Shown in pieces: positions 37,101 to 45,290 of a stretch of DNA of 64,000 nt. Location: the NCBI GenBank assembly GCA_023079485.1, contig CM041083.1, positions 110,959,554-111,023,553 on the forward strand. The letters are read 5' to 3'. The translations under genes were made by a program, and so were the position numbers. Numbering within the stretch: the first letter of the stretch is position 1; each line of letters begins with the position of its first letter. Under the pieces are notes generated by a model. That model did not search any database. It was not told the origin of the DNA and was given only the letters and a program-made list of their open reading frames with translations. The stretch is from Archilochus colubris. Lineage: Eukaryota > Chordata > Aves > Apodiformes > Trochilidae.

Positions 37101-40100
37101 AAAAAAAATAGGAGCTGGGCAAAATTTGTTCATTTCTTATAACAAATTTTCCATTTTTTCCCCTTATTGTAGTGTTTTGAGGTAATTCAATGAACAAATA
37201 TAAAGAAATCCAAGGCACCTAGAAGTGTCTTACGTGGACACTGATGGTATTGCTAAAACCCTGCATGCAGTGCTCTGCAAGTTCCATTATATTTGGACTG
37301 TTACATTCAGTAGTTGCATACTTGGACATTAAAACACACTGCAGTTATTGTTGTTTCTGAATTTTGTTTTATGTTAACATTCAGTTGGTATGATGGTTTC
37401 TAAGCTGACTGGGTTGGTTTGGCTTTTTGGTGTTTTGTTTTGTGTTGGGTTTTTTTGAGTTTTTTTGGTTTTGTTTTTTTTTTAAGGGAGAGAGTGCTGT
37501 GTAATGCATTAGTAAAATTTATATGAATGATGACTTGAAAATACTCAGGAGACTCAGAAATGTTTTGTGGCATACAGGTCAGATCTTTGAAACTGTAAAA
37601 CCAAATTGTGTTTCTTTGGTTTGTTTTTTTTTATTTCTCTTCCCAGACAGCCAAGAGAAAACACAGGATCAGTATGTGGAGAACTCTCATCTCACCTCCG
37701 TTCCTCACTGGGTCAACAATAACTCCTTAAGTAAGTATTTTAGTAAATTTGACATCATCTTTTGCATCTATTCTAAGCATGTCTCCATGGACTCCAGTTA
37801 AAAATAAAAAAAAAAGACCAAAAGCGTTACTGTGCTTGAGGAGAACACTTGACTTGAGTTGCTACAGCCTTCTTTCCTAGTATTGTTTGTCATCTAATTC
37901 ATATAGGAAATCTTTTGAAGAGCAAAGGCTTTGAGAAAATCAGATTTCCTCTTGGTATGCCAAAGCCTACATCTGTGGAACAGAATGACCACTCCCACCT
38001 CTAACAAACAGAGTATAAAACTAGCATCCTCAAGGAGCAGTTGGAGCTATATTCAGGACTTTTTGAGGAGTGTGGAAGCATAATACAGCTTTTGAATGTG
38101 TATGGAATACAGCGCTAGGTTTCTCTGATTGATTGGTGTTGTATTTCATTTTACCACAGCCAATCTCCAGCTCAAGCTTATTACATCACTTAATGATGAG
38201 GGCCTTACTCAAAACCACTTAAGCGTTTGAAGCTTTTTCTGTAGCCCTGTAGTTTCCTTGAAGAACAAACAATAAACATATTTGTGGTCAGCAAGTTACA
38301 GAGAGAGGGCTACAACATCTGATTCAGAGGCCATTAGATGGGGATCTTCTCACTGGCTTCAGTAGCCTTTCCAAAAGGTCTGTAGCACCTGTCACTCCTT
38401 CTTAGTTAGATTTTCCTAGGAAAACTACTTTTTGGTGGCAAGCTGTGGTAAGGTGCTGGAGGTGTATTAATTAGCCTGTGGGACCACAAAGAAAAACAAT
38501 TCATTCTTTTATTTCTTTCTTCAGCTGTTAATGTAGATCAGAACTCCTATGGAATGCAGATGCCTGGATACCCTAAACCCCTTGGTTATCCCAAACCTGG
38601 TCTTGTTACTGATGTCTGTCAGACTTCCACAGGACCAAATCTCCTCAGTCCAGAGCAAGAGTTTTCATTGTTCCCTAAAACCCAAGCAGATGCTGTTGGT
38701 GTGAACTACTGTGCAGTAAATCAAGATTTTCCAAGAAGTAATCTGAACTTGCTGATAGATAATTCTGGTGAGTCATTATTTGCATTACAACTATGGGTCC
38801 AAGGCCATATTCTTGTACGTCTTTTCTTCCTTTGCATGATTTATATTTACAGCCTAGATTGAGAGGGAGAAAAAGAAACACCAACACTTCTCTCTCTCTT
38901 TCTCTTTTTTTGTTTTTGTTTTTTTGTGTTTTTTTTTTTTTGTTTTTGTTTTTGTTTTGTTTTGTTTGTTGTTGTTTTATAAAGGTAAGCTTAGGGAACA
39001 TGAATCCAGTGACAGTGGTGCAGAAAGTTATGAAAGCTCAGACTCAATGCTACAGTCCTGGAACAGCCAGTCGTCATTAGTGGATTTACAGCGTGTGCCA
39101 TCCTATGAGAGCTTTGAAGATGACTGTAGCCAGTCCTTGTGTCTGAGCAAACCTACAATGTCTTTCAAAGACTATATTCAAGAACGAAGTGATCCTGTAG
39201 AGCAAGGGAAACCAGTTATTCCAGCAGCAATTCTAGCTGGCTTTACTGGTAAGTACTGAAGCGAAATGGTCACTCCTCTTCTTGTGTAACATCAGTATTC
39301 CCTATAAATGTGTACCATGGTGATAAAGTTGTATAGTTTTAAGGGATGCCTCACAACTTACAGACCAGTGCTGAGGAAGAGTTTCAACTTCAAATGTTGC
39401 TAAAGGAAGTCTCATAGGACTATTCATTTAAAGCAAGAACAGGCAGATATATAAGAACATGTAAAAGTCAAATGAGCTTTTTGGTCTGTTTGAAAAGGAA
39501 GGAAACTTGGGCAAAATCTCTCACACTTGGGAGTTTCTGCAGGTGTTGGCTTGCCTGTTAAGACCACCTTCCTCTGTAGTCCTTGCTCAAATCAGATTTC
39601 CTCTAGAATATTTGCCAAGCCCAGAATTGCAGGACAGGGGCAAAGTCTTGAAATGCAGCTGATGGGAGGTGGAGTGAGGGGTAAGGAATCCATATAAAAG
39701 GGAAAGCATAATTTATGTCAAATTTTGCATTCCCAGGAAAAAGCTGACTTACTTTTATTTTACTGTGTTTATAAGCAGGTGTGCATTACAGAGAAAAATC
39801 TTTAATATTAAAAAAATAAATAAATCAGCATAATCATGAGATTTATCCTCTGACATGAGTATGGTCACATATATTAGTTGTGACGTATATTGGTTGTGGT
39901 AAGAGTTTACAGAAGTACTAATTTGAGATTTTTTCCCACTGTGTTTCTTTGGACAGGCAGTGGACCTATACAGTTATGGCAATTCCTTCTGGAGTTACTG
40001 ACTGACAAGTCCTGTCAATCATTCATTAGTTGGACTGGAGATGGATGGGAATTTAAACTTGCTGACCCAGATGAGGTATGTGGCTAATTGTGATGAAGAA

Positions 40101-41169
40101 AAAGATTTAGGATCTGATCTGCCATCTGTGGTCCTAGTTGTGACTATACAGCATTTACAAGATCAGACACTTACTGAAATCTCTTCATCTGCAAATGCTT
40201 TACTGTACCGTCAGGATTACTGTGAGATGTTCCCCCTTCCCTTCCCACCCAAGGTTACCAGTGTTTATTTGTAATTAGGAGAACACGTTGTATAGCTTGA
40301 AGGTAGTATACAAAGTTAGTACTCTTGACAGTGTAATACTGTAATTAGCTTACTGAATGCAGTTGAATCAACAATGTCTGGGATTGCACCAAGGTGTGAG
40401 GAAAACGCACTCCCTGTGCTTTTAGAGGTACAGCAAATATAGTAGTGCTGCTTTTAAAATATTTTGGGAACTTTTAGTCATTAAGTATGAACAAAGCATT
40501 TTCATTTTCTGACACTGCTACTGGTAGGAAAAGTATTGTATTAAGAGACATGATATCAAGTCCACTGAATCCTTTGTTAGAAAAAAAAAAAGGAGGAGGG
40601 AGCAGGGGAGAATCATTAACTTCAACTTCCGCTTAGAGAGCTTTATAGCAACTGAATGCTTACATGGTGTTTTCTGAGTGAAGAGACTGTATTTCCCATA
40701 AACTTGATCTTAAACATGCTTTGGCCCATCCGCTACAAACGGGATTTTTTTTCACTGATATTTGCTTTCTCCTGAAGCTGCTGATGGCTGTCTCAGCATG
40801 TTCACCTCTTCTCTTACATGAGTTTGGGACGTTCAAAGCACATTAAATGCTCTGTCTGAGAAAGGGTTTTAATAACTGCATTTGTGAGCCACCAGTTAGA
40901 AGGCGGCGACTTGAGTAAACCCTTTGCCTTCTGCTTTCTTCTTGGACTGACAGGTGGCACGGAGGTGGGGAAGGAGGAAAAACAAGCCAAAAATGAACTA
41001 TGAGAAGCTCAGCCGGGGCCTACGCTACTATTATGACAAGAACATCATCCACAAGACCTCAGGGAAACGCTACGTGTATCGCTTCGTCTGCGACCTGCAG
41101 AACCTCCTGGGGTACACGGCGGAGGAGCTGCACGCAATGCTGGGGGTGCAGCCCGACACGGAGGACTGA
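31114..41169 (+). CDS. ETS2: ETS2 transcription factor, complete spliced CDS (479 aa)
   Basis: Coding exons are 31114-31185, 34084-34204, 36040-36159, 36594-36794, 37647-37730, 38525-38767, 38985-39248, 39957-40075 and 40954-41169. They total 1440 nt and 480 codons with the stop, all with GT-AG introns and consistent phases. ETS2 is a nuclear activator that binds GGAA/T-core sites and responds to Ras/MAPK signalling. Visible parts are LLTPCSK with T75 (counterpart of mammalian phospho-Thr72), the Pointed domain (about 83-172), a variable activation region (about 173-280), a Ser-rich segment (288-312), the autoinhibitory stretch '[12 protein letters not shown]' onward (340-368), and the ETS domain (about 371-455) with Trp376, Trp394, Trp413 and base-contacting Arg429/Arg432 in SRGLRYYY. 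It ends GVQPDTED as in mammalian ETS2. Length is close to family norms (469 in human). ETS1 was considered, but the N-terminus [15 protein letters not shown] and the C-terminus are ETS2-type. Confidence 0.97.
31186..34083 (+). other. ETS2: ETS2 intron 2 (2.9 kb)
   Basis: The donor is GTGAGT and the acceptor is TTGCTTTACAG. It holds a C10T8-type run near 32259-32275, a T/C-rich tract at 32698-32737, a 13-G run at 33362-33374 and a (TG)(TA)n microsatellite at 33799-33820. No nested gene is recognised. Confidence 0.9.
33799..33820 (+). repeat. TG/TA dinucleotide microsatellite
   Basis: A short alternating TGTG then TATATATA run lies within intron 2. It is likely polymorphic, and no function is evident. 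Confidence 0.85.
34084..34204 (+). CDS. ETS2: ETS2 coding exon 3 (residues 25-64 and first base of codon 65)
   Basis: The acceptor is CTTTACAG|CGTCAACC. The exon encodes [20 protein letters not shown] followed by [20 protein letters not shown]. Compared with the human protein as I remember it, this segment is about three residues longer. The donor TATG|GTAACT is weak because the +5 base is C. Confidence 0.93.
34205..36039 (+). other. ETS2: ETS2 intron 3 (1.8 kb)
   Basis: The intron starts GTAACT and ends CCCTTTTCTTTTTTGTAG. No repeat family or nested gene is recognised. A 13-base A run near 34799-34811 is the main low-complexity feature. Confidence 0.88.
36040..36159 (+). CDS. ETS2: ETS2 coding exon 4 (codon 65 to first base of codon 105)
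   Basis: It encodes [20 protein letters not shown] and then [20 protein letters not shown]. The Thr in LLTPCSK (T75, bases 36069-36071) followed by Pro corresponds to the MAPK-phosphorylated Thr72 of mammalian ETS2. The remainder forms the N-terminal helix and start of the Pointed domain. The donor AATA|GTAAGT is strong. Confidence 0.95.
36160..36593 (+). other. ETS2: ETS2 intron 4 (434 bp)
   Basis: A compact intron with donor GTAAGT and acceptor TTGTGTCTCGCAG. Nothing else is recognised inside it. Confidence 0.92.
36594..36794 (+). CDS. ETS2: ETS2 coding exon 5, core of the Pointed domain (residues 105-171 plus one base)
   Basis: It encodes [20 protein letters not shown], a central variable part, then [20 protein letters not shown] and EQMIK. 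This is the ETS-family Pointed/SAM helical bundle, used for protein-protein contacts and as a MAPK docking surface. The middle (residues about 119-144) differs at many positions from the mammalian sequence while the flanks are nearly identical. The donor AAAG|GTAGTT lacks the usual G at +5, and the frame continues open into the intron to 36916. Confidence 0.95.
36932..36937 (+). terminator. ETS2: Candidate intronic polyadenylation signal AATAAA
   Basis: A canonical hexamer lies 15 bases after the stop codon of the exon 5 read-through frame. A downstream T/GT-rich element is only modest ('TACATCCTTTGTAC' near 36958-36971). Use in vivo is unproven. Confidence 0.35.
37411..37483 (+). repeat. T/G-rich low-complexity tract in intron 5
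   Basis: About 73 bases are composed almost only of T and G, with units like GGTTTTGTTTT. It resembles the tract in intron 7 and those at 43709-43771 and 49736-49790. Confidence 0.85.
37647..37730 (+). CDS. ETS2: ETS2 coding exon 6 (codon 172 to first base of codon 200)
   Basis: A short 84-nt exon encoding [20 protein letters not shown] then HWVNNNSL. It closely matches the ETS2 linker after the Pointed domain. The acceptor is CTTCCCAG|ACAGCC and the donor is TTAA|GTAAGT. Confidence 0.94.
   Translation, partial: TAKRKHRISMWRTLISPPFLTGSTITP
37731..38524 (+). other. ETS2: ETS2 intron 6 (794 bp)
   Basis: The donor is GTAAGT and the acceptor is TTATTTCTTTCTTCAG. No repeat or nested gene is recognised. 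Confidence 0.9.
38525..38767 (+). CDS. ETS2: ETS2 coding exon 7, activation region (codon 200 to first base of codon 281)
   Basis: It encodes [26 protein letters not shown]..., then a segment with '[13 protein letters not shown]', '[20 protein letters not shown]' and NS. This is the least conserved part of ETS2 and corresponds to the transactivation region. A tandem [12 protein letters not shown] (38566-38601) is not in the human protein as I remember it and helps explain the longer length. The donor TCTG|GTGAGT is strong. Confidence 0.93.
38768..38984 (+). other. ETS2: ETS2 intron 7 (217 bp), mostly T/G simple repeat
   Basis: This is the shortest ETS2 intron. Nearly half of it (38882-38978) is CT- then T/G-rich simple sequence, which also serves as the polypyrimidine tract. 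It ends with an atypical acceptor, TTTTATAAAG. Confidence 0.9.
38882..38978 (+). repeat. CT then T/G-rich simple repeat in intron 7
   Basis: The tract begins (CT)n and passes into long T runs interrupted by single G residues, ending with TTGTTTGTTGTTGTTTT. The - strand Lys/Asn/Arg/Glu-rich frame over it is an artefact. Confidence 0.9.
38985..39248 (+). CDS. ETS2: ETS2 coding exon 8, Ser-rich and autoinhibitory region (codon 281 to first base of codon 369)
   Basis: It encodes [20 protein letters not shown], then [32 protein letters not shown], and [20 protein letters not shown] up to ILAGFTG. The Ser/acidic stretch (288-312) resembles the phosphoregulated region of ETS1/ETS2, and the later part matches the helices that autoinhibit DNA binding. 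The start at 38985 is set by phase and by alignment of 'SG.LREHES' with the family pattern. The donor is ACTG|GTAAGT. Confidence 0.93.
39249..39956 (+). other. ETS2: ETS2 intron 8 (708 bp)
   Basis: The donor is GTAAGT and the acceptor is TGTTTCTTTGGACAG. Nothing else is recognised inside it. Confidence 0.9.
39957..40075 (+). CDS. ETS2: ETS2 coding exon 9, first half of the ETS domain (residues 369-408)
   Basis: It encodes [20 protein letters not shown] then [20 protein letters not shown]. These are helix 1 and the first beta strands of the winged-helix ETS domain, with structural Trp376 and Trp394. The exon ends in phase 0 (GATGAG|GTATGT). Confidence 0.97.
40076..40953 (+). other. ETS2: ETS2 intron 9 (878 bp)
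   Basis: The donor is GTATGT and the acceptor is TTCTTGGACTGACAG. It holds an 11-A run near 40580. No nested gene is recognised. Confidence 0.9.
40954..41169 (+). CDS. ETS2: ETS2 terminal coding exon 10, DNA-recognition half of the ETS domain (residues 409-479)
   Basis: It encodes [20 protein letters not shown], then [33 protein letters not shown] and the tail GVQPDTED before TGA (41167-41169). The recognition helix carries Arg429 (41014-41016) and Arg432 (41023-41025), which contact the GGA core in ETS proteins. Basic residues here also act in nuclear localisation. Codon usage is clearly more G/C-ending than in exons 2-9. WGRRKN replaces the WGKRKN I remember from mammals, a conservative change. 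Confidence 0.97.
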   Translation: MARRWGRRKNKPKMNYEKLSRGLRYYYDKNIIHKTSGKRYVYRFVCDLQNLLGYTAEELHAMLGVQPDTED

Positions 41170-41618
41170 GCCCCGAGGAGGTGATGCTGCAGGGCTGAAG
41201 ATCCACGTGTTTGGTGGGACTGTGTCTGGTGACCATCTGCAGTCAGTTCTTCTGGCTGCTTTGGATGGGTGCAACTGTTGGGAAATAAGGACCTTTAGCC
41301 AATTTTGTAACCAGGGAGAGCTGGAAGGAAGTGGCCTTATTTCATCAGTGGCTTCGGGGGTTGCCGTGACGGGCACTTGAGAAGCATGGAAGTCAGCACA
41401 GACCCCAGCTCTGTCATGAAGAGATGGAAATGCTCTCAGATTAAGCATTTTGACGACCTGTACTGCCGTATAAAGTGTTTTAGCTACTTACACTGCCATG
41501 TTACAGTGAGTTGGCTTTAAAACCAAAGGCTGGATGAGAAACCAGTGATACAGCAGAAGCATTGCTCAGCTATTTTAAAATACCATCACCCGTGCTTATG
41601 TCTTGTATCATTCAATTT

Positions 41619-41624
41619 ATTAAA
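41619..41624 (+). terminator. ETS2: Possible proximal poly(A) hexamer ATTAAA
   Basis: ATTAAA is followed at once by a genomic run of 15 A (41626-41640). It could give a short 3' UTR isoform, but the genomic A run would also cause false 3' ends by oligo-dT priming. Confidence 0.35.
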
Positions 41625-42110
41625 TTAAAAAAAAAAAAAAGGCAACAGCAAACCCCACCACAACAAAATAATTTATTTTAAATGAGCAGTAAGGAGGATT
41701 GATATTAGTTTTGTTCTAAAGCATGTTTTATTATTATTATTACTATGACTCCAGAAATGTGCTGTATAGGTACATTAACACTCTGTCCAAAACCAGATGT
41801 AGCAACTGTTAACAGAAAAACAAAAACAAAAAACCCTCTAAGGAAGGAAAGGAAAATCATACCATTTCAATATTCAGTTTGTATATATTCTCTGATCCTT
41901 TTTGAAACTCTGTAATATTCCTATTTAACAGATATTGTATAGTGTAAATTAAACTAATTGTATGTGTGTTTTTAAATAGGATGAATGTAAATTTATCAAT
42001 TTTTTTCATGTTTGTCTAGGATATGCAACCTTCTGCAAATATTTAATTGGCCTGAAAGACAACATATGTGCTCAGTATGCATGCATATGGTATGCCTATA
42101 ATATGAAATG

Positions 42111-42150
42111 GAGGGGTGGGAGGTGGGGGGCGGGGGGTGGGGAAAGGAGG
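42111..42150 (+). promoter_or_regulatory. ETS2: G-quadruplex-type G-rich run in the 3' UTR
   Basis: The mRNA strand has successive G runs (GGGG T GGG A GG T GGGGGG C GGGGGG T GGGG), fitting the four-G-tract rule with one- to three-base loops. It stands out sharply from the AT-rich 3' UTR around it. Confidence 0.6.
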
Positions 42151-42624
42151 GTTGGCTCAGTATTTTGCCAAGACTGAAGCTGGCAATTCTTTGTGCATTT
42201 TGGCATTTTTACAAGAAACTGATGTTATAGTCTGGGATGTAAAGGGCCTGTTTGTGGTTTCTGTAACTGAAAATGAAAATATTAATATGGATAAAGTTAC
42301 CTTTTTTCCTTTATAAATGGCATATGTTTTTCAACTTCTATGCATGCCCTTTTAAAAAAGAATTTATATACAGCCTTATTTTTTCAGTTGACTTCTTTCT
42401 CTTCCTGCAGTTTATCCTGTATGATTAAAATATGAATTCTATTTTTGGAAATAACTGTGACTCCTTTTCAAAGATCAGGAGGATTTATGTAGCAGCTATT
42501 TTTACTGCAAAAAAAAAAATTCACTGGAAAAATGTACTTTGTAAGAAAGCTTTATTTTTTATCTGAGCTTGATGTACATTTAAATGTGTTGTACAATGTC
42601 AGAGGTTTAAAAATATGAGTCTTT

Positions 42625-42630
42625 ATTAAA
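42625..42630 (+). terminator. ETS2: Probable main poly(A) signal ATTAAA of ETS2
   Basis: ATTAAA is followed about 15-25 bases later by 'CAAGAAAACAACACG', a plausible cleavage zone, and then by 'GTCTGCTTTTTAATTTGG', a U/GU-rich downstream element. The distance from the stop codon (about 1.46 kb) is reasonable for ETS2. Confidence 0.55.
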
Positions 42631-42650
42631 ACCTCTTGAGCAAGAAAACA

Positions 42651-44984
42651 ACACGTCTGCTTTTTAATTTGGATAGTTTCAGGGGAGTTCCTTTTTTGTT
42701 TATTTGCTGATTCCACCCATGTCCATTAACCACCCACCCACTTTAAACCAGCATAAAAAAACAACCCAAACCAGCCAGAGATTTAGTAGGGTAGGGAACT
42801 TTCTGGAGAAAATTCTGCAAGAGTGCATAGGGTGGTACCCTTCAACCAAACTAAATGTATGCAATGACCCTGTATTTAGATATAAATTAAAGTTAATGAT
42901 CTTATGTTGGGCCTCTGGGAGAAAACTAGCAGTTTTACACTGTGTTGTGAATCTGTGTGTAAACTGGTAGTTAAATATGTGGAAGAAGAGAGGCATGTTA
43001 AAACTATTTATGTTTAAACTGTTCCTGAACCTATCCTATACAAAGCAAGCTTACTGTCCTAGGTATTTTCATCTTGTACTTTTCTCTATTCTTCCACCCT
43101 ACAGAAAAGTGGAAAAGAGGGCAACAGTTGTTCTTAAGCATACTTAAAATAGAAAATGCAGGTTTAAAAAAAAAAAAAAAGAAAAAAAGAGTTGTTTTTC
43201 CTGGGCTACTTGATCTATCTATGAAACTGTGATCATCTTGATCTTGCTTTCATGGTAGTCACCCAGGTTTAGCAAACACTTGAAAAAAATTGAGAATAAG
43301 CCTTTTTTAAATGAATGGGGCCTATGTCTTGCAGCATGACCCTTCAGCCTTAGTTTCCACAGTCCCCATGAAAGGAAAGTCCCCCACATCCCTCCTTCCT
43401 TCACGTCAGCCACTGATGCAGGCCTGGATCCATCTCAGTGGGTGCTGGGCTCACACTGATGCTGAAGAAACTGTAAGGGCAGAAAGAAAGCTGCAGAGCC
43501 CTGGGCTCAGAAAGAACTTGGCAGAAAAAAAAAATCAAACAAACAAAAACCAGCAAGGGTTGCTGGGCGTTGGGTGACGCTCTCAAAAGGATAGTGCTAT
43601 ATTTTACCAACTTAAATGACCTGCCTTTGAGCTATGGCCTCAGCAAGGGAATATACTGTACTTTGCAGGAGATAATGTATATGCTGCCACAATTAATGTG
43701 AGGTGTTTTTAGTTTGTTTTTTTGAGGGATTTCCTAAGGGAGCTTGTTGGTTTGGGGTTGTTTTTTTTCCTGGGTGTCCTTCTCATTTTGTGGCTGCAGA
43801 ATCCTGGCCATCCTCTCAATATGTTAAAGTTTCATTTTCAGTCTGTTTTCCCTGAACACAGAACTGCTTCTTCTTGGTCTTTAGACCAAAATCTTTGTTG
43901 CCTCGTGTGCGTGTGTGATCAGTGTTGGCTTCAGACTAGAGACCAAAGGGAAGTTGTTTTCCTCCCTCAGCAGAAAAAGGAATTTCATCATAGGAAAAGC
44001 AGCAAAGCACCCCGAGACATGCAAACCACCCTGGGGATTCTTCCAGAATCTGAACCTGGTGTCTTGCACTGGATCTGGTCAATGCAGTGGTACAGGCTAT
44101 AACCCAGTGTGACCCAGAAGACAATCATTAAAGGATGTTTTGTTGCAGCGCACACAGAAAGCACCACTTTGTTTTCTCAGCCACCCAGCATCAAAGAGGT
44201 TGTTGAAAGTAGTCTGGCTAAATTCTTCACCTTCTTCAGGATATGTCTCCCTGCCCTCCCAGCTGCCAGCTTTCCTCATGAGACAGCAGTCACAATAAAG
44301 TTGCAGTTGGCACCTACCCGTGGTTGGCATGTCACCTCTAATAACAAAGTTCTACTTCAAAGCCTTCTTTGCTTTTTCTTTTTTTTTTTTTAATTTATTT
44401 TTTAATTCTATTTTATTATATATATATATTTTTTTTTTTTTTAATATTTTAATTATTTTTTAAAGGTAGTCCCATCCTAAAAGAACACGTCCAACCAAAA
44501 CACTTTGGAAATATGTGAAGAACAAACACTCTGTGTCCAAGATGCTATTTTGGGAAACACCTGTCTACTGCACCCCATTCCTATGTTCACTTTAGGGCTT
44601 AGTTGTTGGCTACCATCAGGTGGAGGGTAGGAGCATGAGAAATGGAGTAGATTGTGGATCACTTATCTCCTCTTCAATTCATTCCTCAAGTATACTTGGC
44701 CACTCTCTGCTGGTCCATGTCCCAGCAGCCCTTGTATGTTGCTGCCTGGTTGTGGGGGACACAGTGCCCTTTTTTTTTACTGCTGACTTAAGGACTTTTT
44801 ACCTTGCTTGACCTGTAAAGAAGACCCCTGGCCACTCTCTACTGACTTGTTGTCAAACATTGGAACCCATCACCTCACCCAGGGGCTAAGGTAAGGGTAT
44901 ATCAAGGTGTTGCTCAGCAGCACAACAAAACTCTCTTCTCAGTACTCTTCCTCATGAAACCTTACAATGGTTTTGCCTTTTTTT
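42651..44984. other. Downstream intergenic DNA
   Basis: No gene is recognised. It contains an A-rich run at 43166-43190, a T/G-rich tract at 43709-43771, an AATAAA at 44294-44299 without an associated gene, and a very AT-rich low-complexity block at 44378-44463. Confidence 0.55.
44378..44463 (+). repeat. AT-rich low-complexity block with (TA)n core
   Basis: About 85 bases are almost pure A/T, made of T runs around a short TATATATATA core. The block is not coding. Confidence 0.9.
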
Positions 44985-45290
44985 GGCAGCCACTGTGCAT
45001 TGAACTAATGGTTTCAGAGAGCTGTCAGCGATGACTCTGAGGCCTTTTTCCTGGTAACTACCAGTTCCAAGTTTTACTGTTAGGGGCTATTTTTCCATGG
45101 TTGTATTACCTTACATTCATCTACACTGATGCTCATCTGCCACCTTTGTGTCCACCCACACTGTGCTGTGAAGTTCTCCTGGGGTTACTCACAGGTACTG
45201 TGGCCTTTGACTACTTAAACTACTTGGTTTTATCTGCAGACTTGAAGGTTTCAGACTTTGCTCACTACCCTGAGATTTCTGGCCCTGGTC
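44985..45290 (-). mobile_element. Old CR1/L3-clade LINE fragment (- strand)
   Basis: The + strand reads as the reverse complement of the end of a CR1-clade ORF2. It runs 'GATGACTCTGAGGCCTTTTTCCTG', then 'TTACATTCATCTACACTGATGCTCATCTGCCA', and 'TTATCTGCAGACTTG', the complement of the FADD-encoding segment. It is heavily mutated, 5'- and 3'-truncated, and non-coding. Confidence 0.6.

Larger units (their letters stand above)
36795..37646 (+). other. ETS2: ETS2 intron 5 (852 bp) with possible intronic poly(A) site
   Basis: The exon 5 frame stays open for 40 more codons to TAA at 36914-36916, and AATAAA follows at 36932-36937. The later half contains a T/G-rich low-complexity tract (37411-37483). 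The acceptor is TTATTTCTCTTCCCAG. Confidence 0.85.
41170..42650 (+). other. ETS2: ETS2 3' UTR, probable extent
   Basis: About 1.5 kb of AT-rich sequence follows the stop codon. Visible signals are an early ATTAAA (41619-41624) followed by a genomic A run, a Pumilio-type TGTATATA (41880-41887), TGCATG inside a palindrome (42076-42087), a G-rich run (42111-42150) and ATTAAA at 42625-42630 with a T-rich stretch just downstream. The end at about 42650 is inferred from that last hexamer; transcripts could extend further. Confidence 0.65.

Noticed and set aside
31114..41169. Assignment of the gene as ETS1 instead of ETS2
   Set aside because: The N-terminus ([15 protein letters not shown]), the LLTPCSK context, the linker '[11 protein letters not shown]' and the C-terminus GVQPDTED are ETS2-type. 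The ETS domain alone would not distinguish them.
41000..41448. Alternative-frame ORFs on both strands over the last ETS2 exon
   Set aside because: They are shadows of the conserved ETS-domain exon; only the frame encoding SRGLRYYY is family-like.
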